64,000 nucleotides of DNA, taken from assembly GCF_004365875.1 (NCBI RefSeq), contig NZ_SODF01000001.1:3472001-3536000 (forward strand), written 5' to 3'. Under the pieces are notes generated by a model. It was not told where the DNA came from and did no database searches. It was given only the letters and a program-made list of their open reading frames with translations. This DNA is from Kribbella kalugense (GTDB lineage: Bacteria; Actinomycetota; Actinomycetes; Propionibacteriales; Kribbellaceae). The translations under genes were made by a program, and so were the position numbers. Within the stretch, counting starts at the first letter, position 1; each line of letters starts with the position of its first letter. Positions 57,917 to 64,000 of this stretch are shown one piece after another.

Positions 57917-58951
57917 TTATCGCCTGGGGGGTGCCGTCGACTCGCGGATGATCAGGTCGATGGGTTGTTCGAGGACCTCGCGGATCTCTTCGTTGCGCGG
58001 TCGGGTCAGCAACAGGTCGACCGCCCGGGCGCCGAGGCCGGACAGGGACATTCGGACGGTGGTGAGCGGCGGGTCGAGGAAGGCCGCGATGGAGAGATCG
58101 TGGATCGAGATCACCGACATGTCGTCCGGGACGTGTACGCCGGCTTGACGTGCGGCGTACAGCGCGCCGACCGCCGACGCGACGTTGGCGACCAGGACAG
58201 CGGTATGGCGTCGCTTCGCGGCGAGAATCTGTTGCATACCGGCCGCTCCGCCGTCGGCCGTGTAGTCGCCGTGGGCAACGAATCCGGGATCGAGATTCGC
58301 GGCCTCCATGGCCGCGATGTAGCCGAGCCGGCGTCGTTCGGCCGTATCGCTGTCAGCTGGACCGCTCAGGAAAGCCACTCTGGTGTGGCCGAGCTCGAGC
58401 AGATGTGACACCGCGAGTTCGGTGGCGCGCTCGTCGTCGAGCACCACGTAGCGACGCTTGCCCGGCCCGGTGCGGTTGACGCAGAGCCACGGCGGCCCCA
58501 GCCGGTCGAGGTGTTCTTCGCGGGTGCCGGTGATGCCACCGCCGGCCAGCAGCAGACCGTCGACCCGGCCGTTGCCGAGCTGCTTGGCGTAGTGCTCGAA
58601 ACTCTCCTCGCCGAGCTCCATCGACGCGGTCAGCAGCGCCGAGTCGGCCTTCGTCGCCGCGGTCTCGGCGCCCTTGATGATCTGGCCGTACGCCGGGTTC
58701 TCGAAGTCGGGGACGAGGAGTGCGATGGTCCGGGTGCGGGCCGTGCGAAGGCTGCGGGCCGCGGCGTTGGGCTGGTATCCCAACTCGGCGACCACGGCGA
58801 GAACCCGTTCCCTGGTGCTCGGCTTGATCCGCAGTCGCGGGTCGTCGTTCAGGATCCGCGAGACAACCGCGCGGTCGACGCCGGCCCGGGACGCGACATC
58901 GGAGATGGTCGGCCCACGGCGCGGTACTCCGGTCCGGACCTCGTCAGCCAT
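57917..58951 (-). CDS. LacI-family regulator
   Basis: A 344-residue LacI regulator. The helix-turn-helix is ISDVASRAGVDRAVVSRILNDDPRLRIKPSTRERVLAVVAELGYQPN, and a periplasmic-binding-protein-like ligand domain follows. The start at MADEVRTGVP has GGGGGAGGG upstream. Divergent from the ABC importer operon; the TCAATCGATTGA boxes between them are the likely operators. It probably releases when the imported sugar or sugar acid is present. Confidence 0.94.
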   Translation of the reverse strand: MADEVRTGVPRRGPTISDVASRAGVDRAVVSRILNDDPRLRIKPSTRERVLAVVAELGYQPNAAARSLRTARTRTIALLVPDFENPAYGQIIKGAETAATKADSALLTASMELGEESFEHYAKQLGNGRVDGLLLAGGGITGTREEHLDRLGPPWLCVNRTGPGKRRYVVLDDERATELAVSHLLELGHTRVAFLSGPADSDTAERRRLGYIAAMEAANLDPGFVAHGDYTADGGAAGMQQILAAKRRHTAVLVANVASAVGALYAARQAGVHVPDDMSVISIHDLSIAAFLDPPLTTVRMSLSGLGARAVDLLLTRPRNEEIREVLEQPIDLIIRESTAPPRR

Positions 58952-59067
58952 GAGTCCCTCCCCCTTCTCAGCGAGTGCGCAGTATCGCAGCTCAGGGACC
59001 GAGCACCTCGGAATCCAGCGTCCGGTACCTCTTGACGGCGGTGCGCTCACCCGTTTACGGTCTCCAT

Positions 59068-59122
59068 TAAATCGATTGACCACACACTTAGCAACAGGAT
59101 CGACCTCTGGTCAATCGATTGA
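59068..59122. promoter_or_regulatory. Two LacI-type operators before the ABC importer
   Basis: TAAATCGATTGA (59068-59079) and the perfect palindrome TCAATCGATTGA (59111-59122) share the AATCGATT core and are 43 bases apart, centre to centre. They lie 43-97 bases before the binding-protein start. Confidence 0.7.
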
Positions 59123-59164
59123 TCACGGTTCCCAAACCGAGAGTCCAGTTGAAGGAGACTCGCG

Positions 59165-60472
59165 ATGTCCATCGCCATTGGGACGCGGACGCGTGTGCTG
59201 GCCGCTGCGGCCGCCGCAACGTTGATCGCGCTGGCCGGCTGTTCGAAGGCCGAGTCACAGTCCGCCGGGAACGCCTCCGGCCCACAGAAAGTCGTACTGA
59301 TGAACTGGGAGGCGCTGCAGGGTTCGCCCCTCGAACCGGTGCTGAAGCAGTTCACCGCCGACACCGGCATCCAAGTGGAGTACCAGTTCGCCGCCTCCGG
59401 CAGCGACTACTGGCCCAAGACGCGCACCGTGCTGGGGTCGAACAACCCGCCCGACATCATGCGCATCGACGACGACTTCCTGCCGTACTACGCCTCCACC
59501 GGCAAACTGCAGGATCTGAAGGACGACATTTCGTCCGCGGGGATGAAGTCCGGCGACTACTACGACTCGGTCTACAACAGCACCGTCCAGGCGGACGGAT
59601 CGATCCCCGCCTGGAGCCTCGGTATCCAGCCCCGCGTGATCTTCTACAACAAGAAGATGTTCAAGGAGGCCGGCGTACCGACTCCGCCGACCACCTGGTC
59701 CGGCAAGGGCTGGACCTGGGACGACTTCGTCAAAGCCGCGCAGAAGCTGACAATCAAGGACAAGCGCTGGGGCGCCGACGTCGTCGACGACTCCGCCTTC
59801 GAAACGCTGTACTCCGTCAACAACGGCGGCGAAGGCCGATGGACCAAGGACGGCAAGGGCTTCGCGCTCGCCGATCCTCCCGGCCAGGAAGCTGTCCAAT
59901 GGGTCGCGGACCTGACCTGCAAGTACGGCGTACAGCCGGCCTGGTCGGAGCTGTCCCAGACCGGGAAGGGCGCGGAGATGTTCGCCGCCGGCCAGATCGG
60001 AATGATCGAGCGCGCGTCCAGCTTCGTCGACTACTTCCGCACCAACGCGAAGGGTTTCGACTGGGACGTCGCCCCGGTGCCGGCCGGTTCGGCCGACCAG
60101 ATCACCCAGGGCAACCAGCTCGTGTTCGCGATCCCGAAGGCCGCCGCGAACAAGGACGCCGCCTGGAAGCTCCTGCAGTACTTGACCACTGCCAAGGGCG
60201 CTGACCAGTTCGCCAAGGCCGGAGCGTTCGTACCGGGCCTCAAGTCGTCCGCTCAGCTGGCCGGGAAGCCCGTTGCGGGCAAGCCGCCGGCGAGTGCTTC
60301 CCTCATTCTCGGCGCTGCTGACCACTCGTTCCGGTCCGGACGGGTCGAGAACATCGAAGATGCCATCGGCATCTACCGGCCGGCGCTCGACCCGGTGAAG
60401 AACTGCCAGGCCAAGGCGTCCGACGTACTGCCGAAGGTGAAGCCGGACGTCCTCTCGACGATCGATCAGTAA
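59165..60472 (+). CDS. ABC importer substrate-binding lipoprotein (carbohydrate type)
   Basis: A 435-residue lipoprotein with lipobox LAGC and Cys26. The mature protein has the extracellular solute-binding fold of the sugar class 1 family: KQFTADTGIQVEYQFAASGSDYWPK, NNPPDIMRIDDDFLPYYASTGKLQDL, QPRVIFYNKKMFKEAGVPTPPTTW and FAAGQIGMIERASS. Start is supported by GAAGGAG 8 bases upstream. First gene of the operon with two permeases, an enolase-superfamily enzyme and a fumarase-like gene. No ATPase gene is present, so a shared MsiK-like ATPase elsewhere is likely. Confidence 0.94.
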   Translation: MSIAIGTRTRVLAAAAAATLIALAGCSKAESQSAGNASGPQKVVLMNWEALQGSPLEPVLKQFTADTGIQVEYQFAASGSDYWPKTRTVLGSNNPPDIMRIDDDFLPYYASTGKLQDLKDDISSAGMKSGDYYDSVYNSTVQADGSIPAWSLGIQPRVIFYNKKMFKEAGVPTPPTTWSGKGWTWDDFVKAAQKLTIKDKRWGADVVDDSAFETLYSVNNGGEGRWTKDGKGFALADPPGQEAVQWVADLTCKYGVQPAWSELSQTGKGAEMFAAGQIGMIERASSFVDYFRTNAKGFDWDVAPVPAGSADQITQGNQLVFAIPKAAANKDAAWKLLQYLTTAKGADQFAKAGAFVPGLKSSAQLAGKPVAGKPPASASLILGAADHSFRSGRVENIEDAIGIYRPALDPVKNCQAKASDVLPKVKPDVLSTIDQ

Positions 60473-61410
60473 TGACGACTGTCGAGACGGCACGACCACC
60501 TGTGGATCGGCGCCTGGGAGTCAGCGAGAGGAAGACGCGGCGGCCCCGCCGGTCCCTGGTCGGGTACCTGTTCGTCGCTCCGTTGATGATCGGCCTGGGC
60601 GTCTTCCACCTGTATCCGATGCTGCTGACGATCTACGCGTCCTTCACCAAGTGGGACGGGTTGACGCCAAAGCACTGGGTCGGCCTGGACAACTACACCA
60701 AGCTCATCACCAAGGACGCGCTGTTCCACCAGGTCGTGCGCAACACGTTCCTGTTCATGCTCGGTGCGATTCCGCTGACCGTGGTGCTGTCGCTCGTGCT
60801 GGCCGCGTTGATCAGTTCACCCAGACGGTCGATGGTGGTGTACCGGCTGGCGTTCTTCGTACCGTACGTCGCCAACTCGGCTGCCGTCGCCGTCGTGTGG
60901 TTCCGGCTGTACTCCGGCCGGGACGGCGTACTCAACACCGTCCTCGGCGCGGTCGGGATCCACGGCCCGGACTGGCTGGTCACGTCCCCGTGGGCGTTGG
61001 TCGCGGTTATCATCGCCAGCGTCTGGCAGAGCCTGGGCTATCCGATGATCGTGCTGATCGCCGGCATCCAGGCGATCTCGGAGTCGGTGAACGAGGCGGC
61101 GGCCATCGACGGCGCCGGCCGCTTCCGGCGGTTCCGGTACATCACGCTGCCGCTGCTGACGCCGTCGTTGTTCTTCGTCACCATCAGCCAGTTCGTCGTC
61201 AGTTTCCAGGTCTTCGGGATCGTCTACGTGATGACTCACGGCGGCCCCGGCCACGACACCGACATGTACCTGACCCGCTTGTTCAACGTCGCCTTCGGGT
61301 CGGGCCAGCTCGGCTACGCGTCGGCGATGTCCTGGTTGCTGTTCCTCATCATCGGAGCCCTCACGGTTGTCCAGTGGCGGCTGCAGAGAGCCTGGGTGTT
61401 CTACGAATGA
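60472..61410 (+). CDS. ABC importer permease, MalF/UgpA type
   Basis: A 312-residue permease with six helices. LIGVFHLYPMLLTIYASFTKWD-type start, and the EAA loop VNEAAAIDGAGRFRRFRYITLPLLTPS that contacts the ATPase. Its ATG shares one base with the binding-protein stop (TAATG). Together with the next gene it forms the channel. Confidence 0.95.
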   Translation: MTTVETARPPVDRRLGVSERKTRRPRRSLVGYLFVAPLMIGLGVFHLYPMLLTIYASFTKWDGLTPKHWVGLDNYTKLITKDALFHQVVRNTFLFMLGAIPLTVVLSLVLAALISSPRRSMVVYRLAFFVPYVANSAAVAVVWFRLYSGRDGVLNTVLGAVGIHGPDWLVTSPWALVAVIIASVWQSLGYPMIVLIAGIQAISESVNEAAAIDGAGRFRRFRYITLPLLTPSLFFVTISQFVVSFQVFGIVYVMTHGGPGHDTDMYLTRLFNVAFGSGQLGYASAMSWLLFLIIGALTVVQWRLQRAWVFYE

Positions 61411-62267
61411 ATGCGACCATCGAGGGTGGGGCCGCAACCCGCCTGCTCGCGAATCCGCGCTTCACGCGGACCATGTACTACGCGATGCTGACCGTCCTCG
61501 CGCTGGGATTCCTGTTCCCGCTGCTCTGGATGATCGGTACGTCGTTCAAGTCCGGGCCCGACACGGTCACCCATCCGTCCGCGATCTTCCCGGCCCATCC
61601 GACGCTGACGAACTACGCGGCCGCGCTGCACATCCTGCCGCGGTACCTGTGGAACAGCGTCGAACTCGCCTTCCTGAACGTGGTGTTCCTCCTGGCGGTG
61701 GCATCACTGGCAGGATTCGCGTTCGCCCGTCTGGACTTCCCCGGCCGCGACCTGCTCTTCCTGGTCGTGCTCGGCTCCGCCCTGGTCCCCGGCATCGTCT
61801 ACCTGATTCCGCAGTACGCCGTGTTCCGCGACTGGGGCTGGGTGGACACCCACTATCCGCTCTGGGTGCCGCGCGCCTTCACACCTGTCTTCGGCACGTT
61901 CCTGATGAGACAGTTCTTCCTCGGAATCCCCAAGGAACTGGAGGAAGCGGCGCGCATCGACGGCGCCGGCGTCTTCACGATCTTCTCCCGGATCATGCTC
62001 CCGCTCGGGACACCGGCCCTCGCCACGGTCGCGCTGTTCACGTTCGTCGACTCCTGGAACGACCTGCTCGGTCCGCTGATCTTCGTCAACTCGCAGCGGC
62101 TTCAGACGGTCCCGGTCGCCCTCGCGCTGTTCCGCGGTCTGGAGTTCACCAACACCGCCGCGTTGATGGCCGCCGCGACGATCACGATCGTTCCCGTGTT
62201 CGCCGTCTTCATCCTTGCCCAGCGGTACTTCGTCATGGGGATCACACTCTCCGGAATGAAGGGATAG
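61407..62267 (+). CDS. ABC importer permease, MalG/UgpE type
   Basis: A 286-residue permease with six helices and the EAA loop LEEAARIDGAGVFTIFSRIMLPLGTPA. The ATG at 61407 overlaps the first permease's stop (ATGA). A longer frame reads back through that gene but is a shadow. FVMGITLSGMKG at the end is typical of this family. Confidence 0.95.
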   Translation: MNATIEGGAATRLLANPRFTRTMYYAMLTVLALGFLFPLLWMIGTSFKSGPDTVTHPSAIFPAHPTLTNYAAALHILPRYLWNSVELAFLNVVFLLAVASLAGFAFARLDFPGRDLLFLVVLGSALVPGIVYLIPQYAVFRDWGWVDTHYPLWVPRAFTPVFGTFLMRQFFLGIPKELEEAARIDGAGVFTIFSRIMLPLGTPALATVALFTFVDSWNDLLGPLIFVNSQRLQTVPVALALFRGLEFTNTAALMAAATITIVPVFAVFILAQRYFVMGITLSGMKG

Positions 62268-62270
62268 TCG

Positions 62271-63410
62271 ATGTCGATCATCACCAAGATCGAGACCTTC
62301 GTCAGTGGCACCTTGTGCGTGGTGCGCGTGACCACCGACGACGGACTGATCGGTTACGGCCAGACCGCTCCGTCGGTGCCAGAGATCACCGAACAGGTGC
62401 TGCACCGACTGGTGGCCCGGCACTTCCTCGGTCGCGACCCCTGGGAGCTGGCCGCACTCGTCGACGAAACGGTGCGCGCCGAGTACAAGTACCTCGGTGG
62501 CTTTCTGTTCCGTGCCATCAGCGGCGTCGACACCGCGATCTGGGATCTGCAGGGACGCGCCACCGGACAACCGGTGTACAAGCTGCTTGGCGGCGCCGTA
62601 CGTGATCGTGTCCCGGTCTATGCATCGAGCATGAGTCGGGAGATCCCCGTTGACGAGGAAGTCGGCCGGATCGCGGATGCGGTCGAGAAGTACGGACTGC
62701 GGTGCGCGAAGGTCAAGATCGGGATCAGGAACGGCCGCGACGCCGAACTCTGGGAGGGGCGAACCGCCGCGCTCGTGCCGGCCATGCGGAAACACTTCGG
62801 CGACGACTTCTGGCTCAGCGCCGACGCCAACGGCGCGTACTCCCCCGGCGGCGCCGTCCAGGTCGGCCGGAAACTCGAGGAGTACGGCGTCTTCCATCTC
62901 GAGGAGCCGAATCCCTGCTGGGAGCTCGACAACATGAAGTACGTCGCCGATCACCTCGATCTCCCGATCGGCGCCGGGGAGCAGGAGTGGTCGCTGGAGA
63001 TCATCAGGCGGATGATCGCCGAGCGGCTGGTGGACGTGATCCAGCCCGACGTCTGCTACGTCGGCGGCATGACCCGAGCCCGGCAGGTCGCCCAACTGGC
63101 CGACCTGAACGGCATCCCGTGTACGCCGCACAGCTCCGGACACTCCCTGATCAAGATCTTCACCGCACACCTGGTGATGGCCTCGCCCGCCTGCACGCAG
63201 TTCCAGGAATGGAGTGTGGAACCACCCGGCAGCGTTTCAGCCTCTTCGAGCAAAGAGCCACGGCTGGCCGGGGTCTCCTCCGAGGTCTACGGCCCGATTC
63301 CATCGGTACAGGACGGCTACATCACCCTGGACGACACACCGGGGTGGGGAGTGGAGATCCTCCCCTCGTTCCTGGAGAAGGCCGAACGCCACGTGACGGG
63401 GCTCGAGTGA
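62271..63410 (+). CDS. Enolase-superfamily dehydratase (mandelate racemase/muconate lactonizing type)
   Basis: A 379-residue enolase-superfamily enzyme. The catalytic KxK is K147/K149 (CAKVKIG), the metal ligands are D185 (SADANGAY), E211 (HLEEPNP) and E237 (GAGEQEW), and PHSSGHS supplies His287/His291. Such enzymes abstract a proton next to a carboxylate; sugar-acid dehydratases and racemases are typical. It follows the importer by 3 bases, so it probably acts on the imported compound. Mixed features leave the exact subgroup open. Confidence 0.92.
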   Translation: MSIITKIETFVSGTLCVVRVTTDDGLIGYGQTAPSVPEITEQVLHRLVARHFLGRDPWELAALVDETVRAEYKYLGGFLFRAISGVDTAIWDLQGRATGQPVYKLLGGAVRDRVPVYASSMSREIPVDEEVGRIADAVEKYGLRCAKVKIGIRNGRDAELWEGRTAALVPAMRKHFGDDFWLSADANGAYSPGGAVQVGRKLEEYGVFHLEEPNPCWELDNMKYVADHLDLPIGAGEQEWSLEIIRRMIAERLVDVIQPDVCYVGGMTRARQVAQLADLNGIPCTPHSSGHSLIKIFTAHLVMASPACTQFQEWSVEPPGSVSASSSKEPRLAGVSSEVYGPIPSVQDGYITLDDTPGWGVEILPSFLEKAERHVTGLE

Positions 63411-64000
63411 GCGAGTTCGACGGGCCGCGACCGCTGTGGGGAGAGGCGACGAATCACGCCCTGCGCGCCTTCCCGATCACCGGCCGCCAGATGCCCGAGC
63501 TCTTCATCCACTGCATTGTCGAGATCAAACGCGCGGCGGCCCTCACCAACGCCGAACTCGGACTCCTGGACGCCGACCGGACGAGTGCGATCGTGGCAGC
63601 CTGCGACGAAGTACTGGCCGGCAAGCACGCCGACCAGTTCCCCGTCGACGTCTACCAGACCGGCTCGGCGACGTCGAGCAACATGAATGTCAACGAGGTC
63701 ATCGCTTCGATCGCGGCCACCGCGTCCGGACTGGAGGTCCTCCCGCACGAACACGTCAATCGCGGCCAGTCCTCGAACGACGTGGTGCCTTCGGCCATGC
63801 GGATCGCGTTCCTGCGGGCGCAACGGGACCGTCTGCTTCCGGTACTGCGGGAATTGTCGGCCGCGTTGATGGTCAAGGCCGACGAGTTCTGGCCCGTCCT
63901 GAAGATCGCCCGTACCCATCTTCAGGACGCCACGCCGATGCGACTCGGCCAGGAATTCTGGGGCTGGGCCGGCCAGGTCGACGGAGCCGTGACACGCATC
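63407..64000 (+). CDS. Fumarase/aspartase-superfamily enzyme, cut by right edge
   Basis: The first 198 codons of a class II fumarase-like enzyme. The GTG start overlaps the previous stop (GTGA). GSATSSNMNVNEVIA (about 86-100), VNRGQSSNDVVPSAM and RTHLQDATPMRLGQEFWGW match the class II fumarase/aspartase blocks, and the RTHLQDATP His is in place. The C-terminal signature loop lies past the edge, so fumarase cannot be told from aspartase or a relative. In this operon it may add or remove a group to a double bond in the sugar-acid path. Confidence 0.88.
   Translation, partial: MSEFDGPRPLWGEATNHALRAFPITGRQMPELFIHCIVEIKRAAALTNAELGLLDADRTSAIVAACDEVLAGKHADQFPVDVYQTGSATSSNMNVNEVIASIAATASGLEVLPHEHVNRGQSSNDVVPSAMRIAFLRAQRDRLLPVLRELSAALMVKADEFWPVLKIARTHLQDATPMRLGQEFWGWAGQVDGAVTRI

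Noticed and set aside
1..64000. tRNA or rRNA genes, CRISPR arrays, insertion sequences or phage genes
   Set aside because: No cloverleaf, direct-repeat array, transposase or integrase pattern was found on reading the window.

Overview
The window is a 64 kb chromosomal stretch from a high-GC (roughly two thirds G+C) Gram-positive actinobacterium. Codon use, frequent GTG and TTG starts, lipoprotein boxes, an F420-type LLM oxidoreductase and the gene content all point that way. A Nocardioidaceae/Kribbellaceae organism such as Kribbella is the best guess, but it cannot be proven here. I see no rRNA, tRNA, CRISPR array, insertion sequence, phage gene or replication origin. Genes are tightly packed; no stretch longer than 300 bases lacks a gene.

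Region 1 (1-13.3 kb) looks like a low-oxygen/energy-stress island: phosphoketolase (cut by the left edge), a SulP transporter, a GNAT-acyl-CoA synthetase fusion, a DoxX-like protein with a universal stress protein and a flavodoxin, GAPDH with a second universal stress protein and a zinc alcohol dehydrogenase, and polyphosphate kinase 2. Every minus-strand transcription unit here has a GGGAC-type motif 60-120 bases before its start, similar to DevR/DosR boxes.

Region 2 (13.3-28.6 kb) holds a seven-gene minus-strand operon (TldD, TldE, a kinase-phospholyase fusion, a proline-racemase-family enzyme, a ProC-like reductase, a YjbR-like and an HD protein). It then has a two-gene membrane unit with its own promoter, and a second operon (C45 Ntn acyltransferase, a Fec-type ABC importer, a PLP dehydratase). 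An RpiR-family regulator (28.6 kb) sits beside the second operon. The two operons share the same pair of 14-bp boxes with the same 30-bp spacing, so they probably form one regulon. I suggest uptake and breakdown of a modified amino acid or peptide; hydroxylysine/hydroxyproline is a candidate.

Region 3 (29.6-38.8 kb) holds a ChrB-N-like protein, a fused EtfB-EtfA, a VIT1-family transporter behind an IdeR/DtxR-like box, and an operon of isocitrate/isopropylmalate-type dehydrogenase, aconitase paralogue and aldehyde dehydrogenase-cupin fusion, divergent from a GntR/FCD regulator with palindromic operators.

Region 4 (38.8-57.9 kb) is a series of small regulator-plus-target modules: TetR/MMPL, MFS exporter, LysR/SDR/hydrolase (the hydrolase is frameshifted), LLM oxidoreductase with a DHFR-like protein, an unusual YrdC-META-META fusion, an S33 peptidase, XRE/cupin/alcohol dehydrogenase, a Na+/H+ antiporter, MarR/oxidoreductase, and an aldo/keto reductase.

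Region 5 (57.9-64 kb) is a carbohydrate or sugar-acid catabolic locus: LacI regulator, ABC importer (binding lipoprotein and two permeases, no ATPase), an enolase-superfamily dehydratase, and a fumarase-family gene cut by the right edge.
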